Assembly: GCF_001429285.1 (NCBI RefSeq)
Contig: NZ_LMJJ01000002.1
Coordinates: forward strand, 187,234 to 240,254
Reading direction: 5' to 3'
DNA length: 53,021 bases
Source of the DNA: Ensifer sp. Root278
GTDB taxonomy: Bacteria; Pseudomonadota; Alphaproteobacteria; Rhizobiales; Rhizobiaceae
Position numbers and translations under genes: made by a program. The notes under the pieces were generated by a model. The model did not search any database and was not told the origin of the DNA. It saw only the letters and a program-made list of their open reading frames with translations. Shown here one piece after another: positions 18,756-27,654 of the stretch. The stretch's first letter is position 1; every line of letters starts with the position of its first letter.

Positions 18756-19124
18756 ATGAGAAAGCACTCCCGAACGATATCGCCTGAGGTGCGCGCGGCG
18801 ATCGGCGCCTTTCTGAGCGCGTGTCAGAAAGAAGCCCGGCCTTTTGCGACGTCTGAAGCCCTAGGTGCAGTGCGGCGCGTATTCCCTGATCTGGATATTT
18901 CAGACACGGATCTCATGGATGCAATCACCAGCGAAGCATCCGTGGCGGGTTTTGACGTCGACACTCCGGATCCTGCTTCCGCGGCGCGGAGGAGGGGTTC
19001 GCTTGAAGAATGGGATAATGAAGGCGGCGCGCCGCGCAGCGAAACTCAAGGCAGGAGTGGTGATGACACGCAGGGCAGAAGGCGGCGGGCAAGAGCGACC
19101 AAGGACCGGAATGAGTTGCTCTAG
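18756..19124 (+). CDS. Orphan protein with helical N-terminus and basic tail
   Basis: 122 residues from the ATG at 18756, five bases after GGGAGG; an ATG three bases earlier is too close. Residues 7-60 form a helical domain (ISPEVRAAIGAFLSACQKEA; VFPDLDISDTDLMDAI). Later comes EEWDNEGGAP, reminiscent of the WENEGG of family A, and a very basic tail (RRRRARATKDRN). I do not recognise a function. It is divergent from the family B cluster. Confidence 0.55.
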   Translation: MRKHSRTISPEVRAAIGAFLSACQKEARPFATSEALGAVRRVFPDLDISDTDLMDAITSEASVAGFDVDTPDPASAARRRGSLEEWDNEGGAPRSETQGRSGDDTQGRRRRARATKDRNELL

Positions 19125-19208
19125 CTGTGAGCTTTCAGGAGGCTGTCCGTTCGGAGCGGACCGTGGAGACTGGAGTTACCAGGCTTCAGCACGCACCGGA
19201 GGGTCGGA

Positions 19209-19560
19209 ATGAACATCCACAAGAACGCCCGTTCGGCGCCATTGCGTCGAGAGGAGATGGCACGATCGGTCAGCGAAGGCCGTCTTTCCAAGGCCGAGGC
19301 GGCGCAGGTCTACGGCGTGTCGGCGAAGATTGTGGCGCGGTGGATCGAGCGCTACCAGTGCGATGGACGCGCCGGCATGGCGGACCGCTCGTCGCGGCCG
19401 GGCCGCATGCCGCGCCAGACCGGAAGGATTGTCGTCGAGCGCACCGTTGTCTCAGCGGCGTCCACTCGCTCCTTCCGTAGGTGCTATGGCTCCTGCTACA
19501 GATCGAAAGCCTTCGCCAGGGCTTGCCGTCACCTCGGTCTCAAGCACCGGCTCAGCAGTT
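19209..19560 (+). pseudogene. IS481-family transposase with internal deletion
   Basis: The N-terminus is typical: MNIHKNARSAPLRREEMARS, LSKAEAAQVYGVSAKIVARW and DGRAGMADRSSRPG. The reading frame then jumps to a later part of the protein (YGSCYRSKAFARACRHLGLKHR), so most of the DDE core between is deleted. After that the sequence is unrelated. No inverted repeats could be assigned. The remnant cannot transpose by itself. Between 19561 and 19716 I see no gene. Confidence 0.8.
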
Positions 19561-19716
19561 CGACAATTGAGCCTTTTGCGATTTGCAACCCCGGCTGGCG
19601 CGCAGGTTTGTTGACGCCTTCGCCAATCCGCACCGCAAAGGCGGGAAAGCGGGCTGAGAGCAACTCCCGGCCGGTGGCGTCGGCTGAGTCGAGTAGTGGC
19701 AAGCCCCGTGCACTGA

Positions 19717-19878
19717 TCAGAATACGTCCAGCGAGCTGAGCAACAAGACTATGCCGACGACTACAACGACGATCTGAGCCATCTGCTTCATCGTCGAGTC
19801 AATCGGAAGTTTTTGCACGAGGTACAGCACCAAGGCGATGACAAGGGCCGTGATCAGGATGCTGATTATGATGGACAT
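19717..19878 (-). CDS. 53-residue two-TM protein, Thivi_2564 type
   Basis: ATG at 19878. The product has two hydrophobic helices (IIISILITALVIALVLYLV and QIVVVVVGIVLLLSSL) joined by a short hydrophilic loop with PIDSTMKQM. This is the layout of the short Thivi_2564-type membrane proteins, which have the pattern I.MD..IK between two helices. Role unknown. A six-base perfect stem with a TTCC loop lies at 19900-19915 just upstream and may influence translation or transcription. Confidence 0.6.
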   Translation of the reverse strand: MSIIISILITALVIALVLYLVQKLPIDSTMKQMAQIVVVVVGIVLLLSSLDVF

Positions 19879-20041
19879 GCCCCAGGTCCCTTTGAAGGAA
19901 CTGCCTTCCGGCAGTGAAGGTGTAAATATGGCTGAGTTCTATAAAGGGAAGAGCGGCATGGACGCGGCGGCATCGAGGCCACGTCGACAAAGGTTCGTTC
20001 AGCTCCAGGTTGGTGCCGTACCCTTCGCCGTCCCCGGAGGT

Positions 20042-20311
20042 CTAATTATCTATCAGAAACCAGGCGGCAAACAGACTTGCGATGGCGGGAACGGAAAACG
20101 CGAGAGCGAAGATCGGAAGTTCCTCTGCGATCGAATAGCCGGCACGGTAGACACCGATCCAAAGATTGACGACAGAAATGATCAACCAGATGGCCAGGAA
20201 GACGCTTAATGCTGCACCCGTCAAAGGTTTTGTTGTCGTCCACAGTTTGGAAAGCAGCATTATGCCGGCGCAAACAAAGAGCCCCGCCGCAATGACTTTG
20301 ATGGTATGCAT
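20042..20311 (-). CDS. 89-residue membrane protein of unknown function
   Basis: The likely start is the ATG at 20311 (MHTIKVIAAGLFVCAGIMLL); codons further upstream give a basic, non-protein-like lead. Three transmembrane segments can be seen: residues 4-22, near GAALSVFLAIWLIISVVNLW, and near IFALAFSVPAIASLFAAWF. No motif was recognised. It is 73 bases downstream of the DUF1097 gene and probably shares its transcript. Confidence 0.6.
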   Translation of the reverse strand: MHTIKVIAAGLFVCAGIMLLSKLWTTTKPLTGAALSVFLAIWLIISVVNLWIGVYRAGYSIAEELPIFALAFSVPAIASLFAAWFLIDN

Positions 20312-20384
20312 TTCACGACATCCTCTATTTTGATGAGAGACCTCGCCTCCAATCAGCCGGCGACCGGACGCGAGGAATGTTCCT

Positions 20385-20879
20385 TTACGCCACCTGCCGC
20401 TGAAGGCGGGATGCCCACCAGGCCGCAACGGAACCGAGACCACTGACGGATAGGAGTTCGGCGACTGCGAGGAGACCTGGTTCGAGATGCGCTGCAAAGA
20501 AGGTGATCAAGCCGAGGAAGTAGGCTGGAATGTTGTTGAGTGGAGCGGCCACTCGCAGCGATACAACAATCATCGCAACGACGAACACGACAATCCCGAA
20601 AGCCAATGGCCCAGTCGCGGGGACTAACATTCCTACTGCCAGCACGGCTGCCACTCCCATGGCTATTCCGGCCGCCAGGCAAAGATAGCTGCAGAAGGCG
20701 TCCTTTGCAGAGTGCCCACGCGTGTAGAACGCGACCCATCCCATAAACATTGCCCAAACCGGCCACCCAAGGCTTGCTGAAGACGTGGCCACGAACGCGG
20801 CAACTACGGCGGCGATTAGCGTAATGGCATGGAATCTCAGGGTCGTCAGGATGGGTTTGTTTTTCGATTTGTCAGTCAT
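20385..20879 (-). CDS. DUF1097 membrane protein
   Basis: 164 residues with about five membrane segments. The region LGWPVWAMFMGWVAFYTRG followed by DAFCSYLCLAAGIAMGVAA is typical of DUF1097 proteins (E. coli YcdZ/YgcG-like membrane family). The C-terminal part (NNIPAYFLGLITFFAAH) is also conserved. No transport substrate is known. It lies 114 bases downstream of the SDR at 20994 on the same strand. Confidence 0.75.
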   Translation of the reverse strand: MTDKSKNKPILTTLRFHAITLIAAVVAAFVATSSASLGWPVWAMFMGWVAFYTRGHSAKDAFCSYLCLAAGIAMGVAAVLAVGMLVPATGPLAFGIVVFVVAMIVVSLRVAAPLNNIPAYFLGLITFFAAHLEPGLLAVAELLSVSGLGSVAAWWASRLQRQVA

Positions 20880-20993
20880 CTCGTTTTCCAGTTTTCATCG
20901 GTGGTGGGAAACCCGCAATCGGGAGGTGATAGTGCGCGATCTGGAGGAGCAGCCCCACCGTAACGATTGGGACTGCTTCAATGTTTGCGATGT

Positions 20994-21893
20994 TTACAGA
21001 TTGGCCGGCTTCAACAGGTCCTGCAGGCCGATGTTGCGGAACATTTCCGCCCGCACGCGATCGGCAACGCCATTGACGATCTCAGCACCATCCTGTGAGG
21101 GATCGACGTGAACACGGAAGGGCCGCTTGCCGAATGGCATGTCGATCACGTCGACGATTGCGACAGCCACCGATCCGGCATCCGCATCGGCGGGCTCAAG
21201 CGCTGCAAGACCTTGCAAAGCCTGTTCCGGAACGCCTTTGTAAGGGCCTTCGTTGTATTCAGCTGCACGCACTGTGTCGGCCGGCGAGCCGGAATGAGCA
21301 AAGTGATTGGTGCCCTTGGTAAACGCACCCGGAACGATGATGGATGTCTCAATCCCCCAACGGGTCAACTCGGCTGCGTAAGATACAGCAAGCGAATCCA
21401 TAGCCGCCTTCGCTGCAAAATAGGGAGACAAATACGGTGGAGTGCCGCCGCGAGTGCTCGAAGAGGAGACCCAAACGACCAGACCCTTGCCTTGGCGGCG
21501 CATGTGAGGAAGTGCGGCGCGGTTCACGCGCTGTGTGGACAGAACGTTGATGTCGAAGAGTTCGGCGAACTGCTCCGGCGTGAACGCTTCTGCCGGCCCG
21601 AAGGACATATGACCGGCGTTATGCATAACGACATCGAGGCGACCGGCATCTGCGATGATCGTGGCAATTCCTGCTTCTACCGATGCGTCGGAGCCGACGT
21701 CCAGTTCCACGGAGCGAAGGTCGACGCCGTTGTCTTTGGCGAAGGCCGCCGCGTCGGCAACGGCCTTGGCGTTTCGTCCGGTGGTAGCGCGCATCCCGGC
21801 GTAGACAGTGTGGCCGGCCTTGGCGAGCGCGCGGGCCGTGAGGGCACCGAAACCGCTGGAGGCACCGGTGATGACGATAACTTGCTTAGTCAT
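20994..21893 (-). CDS. Short-chain dehydrogenase/reductase, classical type
   Basis: 299 residues. The cofactor loop is TGASSGFG and the NAG motif appears as HNAGHM. The catalytic Ser is in VSSSSTRGG and the Tyr-Lys pair in YFAAKAAMDSL. A proline-glycine turn (IIVPGAFTKG) follows. The extension beyond residue 250 is typical of the longer SDRs that resemble retinol- or steroid-dehydrogenase-like enzymes. NAD(P)-dependent oxidation or reduction of a small carbonyl compound is expected, substrate unknown. It lies 109 bases downstream of a second SDR, and both are divergent from a LysR gene. Confidence 0.85.
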   Translation of the reverse strand: MTKQVIVITGASSGFGALTARALAKAGHTVYAGMRATTGRNAKAVADAAAFAKDNGVDLRSVELDVGSDASVEAGIATIIADAGRLDVVMHNAGHMSFGPAEAFTPEQFAELFDINVLSTQRVNRAALPHMRRQGKGLVVWVSSSSTRGGTPPYLSPYFAAKAAMDSLAVSYAAELTRWGIETSIIVPGAFTKGTNHFAHSGSPADTVRAAEYNEGPYKGVPEQALQGLAALEPADADAGSVAVAIVDVIDMPFGKRPFRVHVDPSQDGAEIVNGVADRVRAEMFRNIGLQDLLKPANL

Positions 21894-22002
21894 GGGAACT
21901 ATCCTTCGTATCTGTCAGATTGGGGGAATGTTGGGCGGTAAGGAGGGGCGAGTGTTCAAACCCGCCCGGCTCACTGATTGAAATCTGGGGAACCGACCGA
22001 GG

Positions 22003-22743
22003 TCACGCTACGCCGCCATTGGCGCGAACGATCTGGCCGTTAACCCAGCCAGCGTCAGGGCCGGCGAGGAAAGATACGACGTTGGCAATGTCGTCCGGTT
22101 GGCCGAGGCGTTCGAGCGGCGGCATTTTCGCGAACTGGGCGACCAGCTCATCGGACTTGCCGTTCAGGAACAGCTCGGTCGCGATGGGGCCGGGAGCCAC
22201 AGCATTGACCGTGATGTTGCGGCCACGCAGTTCTTTGGCGAAGACGTGGGTGAAGGCCTCAACGGCGGCCTTGGTGCCGTTGTAAACCGCGTAGCCCGGC
22301 ATGTTCAGAGCCAGCGTCGTCGAAGAGAAGTTGACAATGCGGCCGCCGCTCTGGAGGCGCTTTGCAGCCTCCCGCATCGTGTTGAAGGTGCCCTTGGCGT
22401 TGATGGCGAAGTGGCGGTCGAAATCTTCGTCGCTGGTTTCAGCAAGGGGCAGTGTCTTCAGGATCCCGGCGTTGTTGACGAGTACATCGATGTGGCCGAA
22501 CGCGGCTTCCGCCGAGTCGAACATGCGAGCCACTGCAATCGCGTCGGACACATCAGCCTGGGCGCTGATTGCCTTGCCGCCCTTAGCTTCAATCTTGCGG
22601 ACGAGATCCTCAGCAGGCGCTGCACTGCCCGAATAGTTGATGACAACCGTGAATCCGTCGGCTGCAAGGCGCTCAGCAATTGCTGCGCCGATTCCGCGGG
22701 ATGCGCCGGTAACGATGGCGACCTGGTTCGTGGTGATGGACAT
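22003..22743 (-). CDS. Short-chain dehydrogenase/reductase, FabG-like
   Basis: 246 residues, the usual SDR length. It has TGASRGIG at residues 13-20, NNAG, NFSSTTLAL with the catalytic Ser, YAVYNGTKAAVEAF with the Tyr and Lys, and the ending VNGQIVRANGG. A strong AAGGAGA precedes the ATG at 22743. Its promoter region faces the LysR gene at 22851 across 107 bases that hold an inverted-repeat operator, so it is probably the main target of that regulator. A reaction on carbonyl compounds using NADP(H) is likely. Confidence 0.9.
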   Translation of the reverse strand: MSITTNQVAIVTGASRGIGAAIAERLAADGFTVVINYSGSAAPAEDLVRKIEAKGGKAISAQADVSDAIAVARMFDSAEAAFGHIDVLVNNAGILKTLPLAETSDEDFDRHFAINAKGTFNTMREAAKRLQSGGRIVNFSSTTLALNMPGYAVYNGTKAAVEAFTHVFAKELRGRNITVNAVAPGPIATELFLNGKSDELVAQFAKMPPLERLGQPDDIANVVSFLAGPDAGWVNGQIVRANGGVA

Positions 22744-22792
22744 TTTGTTCTCCTTTGCGCTCAGCGCTTGTTGACAAGGAGGAAGATGTCAC

Positions 22793-22825
22793 TATCCGTT
22801 CTGCGGATAATCATGCATTATCCGC
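22793..22825. promoter_or_regulatory. LysR-type operator with three half-sites
   Basis: GCGGATAAT (22803-22811) and ATTATCCGC (22817-22825) form a perfect nine-base inverted repeat around five bases. A further TATCCG at 22793-22798 pairs with CGGATA at 22804-22809 as a second, overlapping repeat. T-N11-A-like dyads of this sort in a divergent LysR promoter are expected binding and activation sites. Placed 26-58 bases before the LysR start codon, it probably also serves autoregulation. Confidence 0.7.
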
Positions 22826-22850
22826 CAATACTATGCGGGGACAGCGAACA

Positions 22851-23750
22851 ATGGACAGGCTGGATGCGATGCGAATTTTCAGCCGTGTGGTGGAGCGCAA
22901 AAGCTTTACTGCGGCCTCAGAGGATCTTGGGCTTCCACGCTCCACCGTCACGGATGCCGTCAAACAATTGGAGGCGCGCCTTGGGGTGCGCCTTCTGCAA
23001 CGAACAACCCGGCATGTCAGCTCAACGCTCGACGGTGAAGCCTATTACCAGCGCTGCATCTTAATCCTTGATGACATCGAGGATGCGGAAGGAGCATTTG
23101 CAGGAGCGGTCCCGAAAGGACTTCTCCGCGTTGATGTACATGGGACGCTTGCGCGGCACTTCGTCATGCCGAACCTTCCCTCTTTCTTTAAGTCATATCC
23201 GGATATCGAACTTTACATGACTGAAGGCGATCGGTTTGTGGATCTCGTTCGCGAAGGCATCGACTGTGTTCTGCGTGTTGGTGAGCCACAGGGCGGAGAT
23301 ATGATCGGACGACGTGTCGCCGTGCTGGAAGAGGTAACATGCGCCTCGCCCGACTATCTGAAGCGATATGGTACGCCGCAAAGCGCCGATGCGCTTGATG
23401 GGCATGTCATGGTTGGGTTTCGGTCATCAGCGACCGGCACACTGATCCCTTTGGAGTTTTCAGTGAACGGCAAAGTCATCTATCGTCAGCTTCCGACGAT
23501 CGTTTCGGTCAATGCCGCGGAGAGCTTCATTGCCGCAGCCAGACAGGGTCTCGGACTGATACAAATTCCGCGCTATCACGCCCAGATGGAACTCGACGCT
23601 GGCTCGTTGGTCCACGTCCTACCGAACATTCCACCCACACCTACGCCAGTGTCACTTTACTACCCCCGCAACAGGCAATTGTCTCCGCGGGTCCGAGTGT
23701 TTATTGACTGGTTAGCCGGCGTCTTCCGTGAAGCACGGCTCCAGGAATAG
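22851..23750 (+). CDS. LysR-family transcriptional regulator
   Basis: 299 residues from the ATG at 22851. The winged helix-turn-helix is MDRLDAMRIFSRVVERKS, then FTAASEDLGLPRSTVTDAVK and RLGVRLLQRTTR. The C-terminal effector-binding domain starts near residue 90 (GLLRVDVHGTLARHFVMP), with later FIAAARQGLGLIQIP. This subgroup is common next to SDR and quinone-oxidoreductase genes. It is divergent from the SDR at 22003 and close to the operator. Inducer unknown. Confidence 0.9.
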   Translation: MDRLDAMRIFSRVVERKSFTAASEDLGLPRSTVTDAVKQLEARLGVRLLQRTTRHVSSTLDGEAYYQRCILILDDIEDAEGAFAGAVPKGLLRVDVHGTLARHFVMPNLPSFFKSYPDIELYMTEGDRFVDLVREGIDCVLRVGEPQGGDMIGRRVAVLEEVTCASPDYLKRYGTPQSADALDGHVMVGFRSSATGTLIPLEFSVNGKVIYRQLPTIVSVNAAESFIAAARQGLGLIQIPRYHAQMELDAGSLVHVLPNIPPTPTPVSLYYPRNRQLSPRVRVFIDWLAGVFREARLQE

Positions 23751-24044
23751 TCGGCCCCGCACGCCCTGTCAGGTTGAAGGATCGAGTGTAATCGGACCAC
23801 TCCAACGTTGCGGGACCGGTGTCTCTCACAAAACCCGGCTCACCGCCCTTGAATGAACAACTGACGGCATCATCGGTCGCGGTCGCGAGGGAGAAGAATG
23901 GAGCCGCCTGGATCTCGGCAATTTTATCCTCCGAAAACTCATGATGAACCCGGACCTTCTAAAGCCTGTCCACTAACTACCATCAGAAAGGCGCCATGGC
24001 GCCGTGCGATCATCGAAGGCAGGACGGCACGCGTGACATGCAGC

Positions 24045-24350
24045 GTCGCGGACAGGTTGTATGAGTTCATCCGCCGCTTCCTGCTCGATGTCCTGCCGCG
24101 CGGCTTCCACCGCATCCGGCATTACGGTCTGCTCGCCGGCAGTTCCCGAAAAATCAGCATCGCGCTCGCTCGCGAACTCCTGCACGTCGCCGCACCAGCC
24201 GACAACGGCACACCAGGCGAACCGGATGACTTCCGCCCGCCATGCCCCTGCTGCGGCGGACGCATGATCGTCATCGAGGTATTCAAACGCTGGCGGCAAC
24301 CACGTGGACCGCCAGACAAGGCAACAACGAACCGGGAGAGTGCGTCATGA
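24045..24350 (+). pseudogene. IS91-family transposase C-terminal fragment
   Basis: The fragment LYEFIRRFLLDVLPRGFHRI then RHYGLLAGSSRK, ending in a zinc-finger-like PPCPCCGGRMIVIEVF, is the C-terminus of IS91-type (Y2) transposases. The N-terminal catalytic tyrosines are absent; upstream frames (from 23898) are unrelated. The sequence after the stop (24351-24660) resembles the tail commonly following this transposase. The element is dead. Confidence 0.8.
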
Positions 24351-25149
24351 CCCGGCATGGCAGATCCATTCATATGGTCTACTCAACGCAGAGCTGGCCA
24401 ACGGGAAGGCCTGCGCAACTGCCTATGGCGATGGAGTTCAGCCGGGCAAATGCGCTCCAAGTCACCACGAAAATCTCGGCAACAACCCTGGCAAATACCA
24501 CTCTGGACCCGCCGGGACTGACAACTGTCGCTGCGATCTCCCGTCCGCTGGAAGCGCCGATCCACAAAAAGCCCATAGCTCAGAGAATGCCGACCGCGGG
24601 TTCCTGCATGAGAGGCTTTCGTACGCCTGACGGCACCCGAAACCCTTCACCATTTGAGCCGTTGAACTAATCATGGCGGCCGCCCGAAAGCGGACACCCT
24701 GCAATTGGACCACGTGGCACACTGCGCCCAAAAGCGGAACAAAGGGCTTTGCCTGGGAAGGCGCTTCCGAAGCTAGACTTTCTGCGCAAGGGCACGCGCC
24801 TTACGGCCCGCCTGGCTTCAGACCCTGCGCGCGTGAGAAGCGGCGACCGGATCGCCGACGAGACAGACCTTCGGGATTGGCTCGGTGGCTTCACCAAGGT
24901 GGCTGTGTCGGAGGAGTCGGTGGGTCTTGGTGGGTATCGAAAGGTACTCATAATTCTCGTGTCTTCTACGGGCAAGATGACGAACCTAACGAAGATGGCG
25001 ACGAAGACGAGCTGATTGAAAGCTGGACTCCTCGCTTTCGTCGGTAATGGCGAATTACGGCACATACATCCCCGCTTCCGTAAGGTGGTGCCTCCAGAGT
25101 TCGCCCAGGCGAATAGGAAGAGCGCTGATGGCCCGTGGGCCGTAGCCGC
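24351..25149. other. IS91 tail and unassigned relics
   Basis: The first 300 bases read like the non-coding or tail region of the IS91-like element. Beyond about 24670 several frames are open, but none looks like a whole gene. One ends DEPNEDGDEDELIESW then TPRFRR (stop at 25047), an acidic tail that looks like the natural end of a protein whose start is lost. No further gene is supported. Confidence 0.35.
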
Positions 25150-25380
25150 GCAGGTCACTCTTCTCGTGTACCTACTGCCACTTATCGCACGGACGTGTTC
25201 GCGCTGAAAGGTGGAACCGCTATGAAGCTGTTCCACTGGGACAGGCCGCGCTGTCGGCTGACATCGACCTCACCCATCTCCCGATTCGCGGCGGCAGTGC
25301 CCGGTCTTTTAAGGGAGTGGCGCACCCGACAGGATGAAACTGGGCACCGCTATGTAATCGCTGCCCCTATCGATTTTTGA
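25150..25380 (+). pseudogene. Remnant of an AbiEii-type nucleotidyltransferase toxin
   Basis: The frame reads VFALKGGTAMKLFHWDRPR, and after a shift near 25247 the next frame continues LSADIDLTHLPIRGGSARSF. Together these match the core of AbiEii/AbiGii toxins: the KGGTA loop followed by the DID metal-binding pair. The N-terminus, the rest of the protein and an AbiEi antitoxin are missing. A frameshift and truncation make it inactive. It ends just before the cyclase gene. Confidence 0.6.
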
Positions 25381-25393
25381 GCTCACCTCTCGT

Positions 25394-27124
25394 TCAATCT
25401 GGCAGACCTGCTTTGCGATATCCGTCGACGAAATGGTCACACGTGACCTGATCTCGAAAGGGCTGTGAAGCGACCCAATGGCTGATTGTGAAATGTGGAT
25501 TGCTCGCCATGAACAGCTCGCCTTCCTGATGGGCCTCGTCCGTTCGTCCCAGTTGTGCAAGGCTCGCTGCAAGCACGCGCCGCGAAATTGTTTGGTAGGT
25601 AGCCTCATTGCGTAGCGTGACGACTGCCGCCTTATACTGGCAAGCGGCGTACTGCGCGAACCCCAGATTCCAATAGTACCATTTGGGGGGATGTGGGTTC
25701 AGGCGGAGCGCCTTTTGGACCTGTTCAACCGCGGTGGCCGGCTTACCGCTCAACACCGAAAAGTCCGACATGTCCGCCCAGGCATCGGCGTAATTCGGGT
25801 CAATCTCGAGCGCGGTCGCGAACTCGGCATCCGACTCGGGCCAGCGCCGTTCATATGCCAGCAAGTGGCCAAGGACGAAGCGGCAGCCGGCCTCGTTCGG
25901 GTCGAGCTTCACCGCTTTTTCAGCTATGGCAACGGCCACAAGCCGGTTGGGTACTTCTGGCTCGCCCCACTGCGCCCAAGCCTGCCAGAGATCAAATGCC
26001 AGGAGCCGATGCGCCTCCGCATAATCCGGGTCGAGAGTGATCGCCCGCTGCAACAGAACGCGCGATTCGCGCGCCGCCGCCGGCGAAATCCCAATCAGCC
26101 CACGCCCGCGCACGCAAAGATCATAGGCTTCCATGCTGTTTGGCCGGCTACGGGGCGGCTGTGTCACCAGGCGGCCGATCAGAGCCTCGACGATCCTGGC
26201 CGTCACCTCGTCCTGCACAGCGAAAATATCTTCAAGATCGCGGTCAAAGCGGTCCGCCCAAAGATGATTTCCGCTGATGGCATCGATCAACTGAACGTTG
26301 ATGCGCACACGACCGGCAGCGCGGCGGGCGCTGCCTTCCAGCAAATAGCGGACGCCAAGATCACGGGCAATCAGCCGGATATCGATCGACTTTCCCTTGT
26401 AGGCAAAGGTCGAATGGCGGGCGATCACGAACAGGCTGGCGTTCCGCGACAGATCGGTGATGAGATCTTCAGTCAACCCGTCTGTGAACACATCCTGTTC
26501 GGCGTCGCCGCTCATGTTGGTGAAAGGTAGTACGGCGATCGATGGTTCTGACGGCAGAGGCAACGGCTCAGGTTCGCCTTTCCGGTCGGCAATTGCCGAA
26601 TGCCGCACCCTGTAGACGCGCACTGGCTCAGCTATGTTCTTCAACGACTTCTGGCCTAGGTCGTCAAAATCGGTCTCCACCTTCCGCTTGACTTGATCGT
26701 AAACGCTGCCCGATACGCAGATGTCTCCAGGTTCGCCCAATGCCTCCAGCCGAGCGGCAACGTTGACGCCGTCGCCATAGAGATCGCTACCATCTACGAT
26801 GATATCACCGAGATTGATGCCGATGCGCAGGATTACCCGCCGGGAGTCCGGCAAACTATCGTTGGCCTCGGCCGTGCCATACTGGAGATCGACTGCGCAC
26901 TGGACGGCATCGACCGCACTGGCGAACTCGACTAAAACGCCGTCACCCATGACCTTGACCAAGCGACCTCTATATCGCGCGATCAGGGGAGCCAGAATAT
27001 CGCGCCGTCGGGCCTTCAGGACCTTGAGGGTTCCTTGCTCGTCCGCTTCCATGAGACGGCTGTAGCCGACCACGTCCGCGGCCAGAATGGCGGCAAGACG
27101 GCGCTGCACGCGTTCTTCGACCAT
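25394..27124 (-). CDS. Class III adenylate/guanylate cyclase with TolB-like and TPR domains
   Basis: 576 residues. The N-terminal catalytic domain (about 8-170) begins RRLAAILAADVVGYSRLM, with a metal-binding Asp; the second Asp is in VKVMGDGVLVEFAS. Transition-state Asn and Arg lie in GDGVNVAARLEALGEPGD. It makes cAMP or cGMP. Residues about 195-330 form a TolB-like region (SIAVLPFTNMSGD; LIDAISGNHLWADRFDR), and 380-560 hold TPRs (AIEKAVKLDPNEAG; DPNYADAWADMS). No membrane helix is seen, so it is likely cytoplasmic. This architecture is abundant in Rhizobiales. Signals sensed are unknown. Confidence 0.9.
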   Translation of the reverse strand: MVEERVQRRLAAILAADVVGYSRLMEADEQGTLKVLKARRRDILAPLIARYRGRLVKVMGDGVLVEFASAVDAVQCAVDLQYGTAEANDSLPDSRRVILRIGINLGDIIVDGSDLYGDGVNVAARLEALGEPGDICVSGSVYDQVKRKVETDFDDLGQKSLKNIAEPVRVYRVRHSAIADRKGEPEPLPLPSEPSIAVLPFTNMSGDAEQDVFTDGLTEDLITDLSRNASLFVIARHSTFAYKGKSIDIRLIARDLGVRYLLEGSARRAAGRVRINVQLIDAISGNHLWADRFDRDLEDIFAVQDEVTARIVEALIGRLVTQPPRSRPNSMEAYDLCVRGRGLIGISPAAARESRVLLQRAITLDPDYAEAHRLLAFDLWQAWAQWGEPEVPNRLVAVAIAEKAVKLDPNEAGCRFVLGHLLAYERRWPESDAEFATALEIDPNYADAWADMSDFSVLSGKPATAVEQVQKALRLNPHPPKWYYWNLGFAQYAACQYKAAVVTLRNEATYQTISRRVLAASLAQLGRTDEAHQEGELFMASNPHFTISHWVASQPFRDQVTCDHFVDGYRKAGLPD

Positions 27125-27654
27125 TGAGGTAGGTGCCTCAGGAAATTCACTCGTACATATGGTATTGGGATCATCCGGAGATGTCCATCGCAGTGTCCCG
27201 GATCCCAGGTTTTGTAGTGGACCGTTGGAGATTGGCGCACCGGACCAGATTCCAACCGCACGTGATAGGTCGAAACGTGTTCAGCATGTTCGTTTTCCCT
27301 GCGTCGCTATCCAGAACCAGACGGTCTGCTGTGTGCCCCAACCCGGACCCTGGCGGTAAGAACGCTGATGTCCGCTTTTCGTGGTGGTGGCCTGGCAGCG
27401 GACGGTCCGCTCACGGCTCCAATTGAGACGCTCGGATCATACTGGCCAGCATCCGCTCCTACAACGCGAAGCCGGCAACATGCCGCCCGGTCCGGATGTC
27501 TCTATCCTACGCCTTGAAAGGATATGAACCGTCGACCTGTTCACTGCGCGTGAATAAAGCGGGAATGGGGAGCGTTTGCGAGCCGAAACTATAGGCTGAT
27601 ACTGTGAAACTCGGCGATCCGCGTAGCGAAGCGCCGAGCTCCTCTTTATTGAAA
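27125..27654. other. Gene-free stretch upstream of the cyclase
   Basis: 530 bases. No frame has good composition plus a start signal. The region must hold the cyclase promoter on the minus strand. Short ORFs seen here are arginine- and proline-rich shadows. Confidence 0.35.

Noticed and set aside
24673-25047. AbiEi antitoxin gene upstream of the AbiEii remnant
   Set aside because: The frames here show no winged-helix antitoxin pattern, only an acidic tail of unknown origin.
24667-25236. 189-residue minus-strand frame
   Set aside because: Serine- and arginine-rich, no motifs, and it runs over the AbiEii remnant on the other strand.
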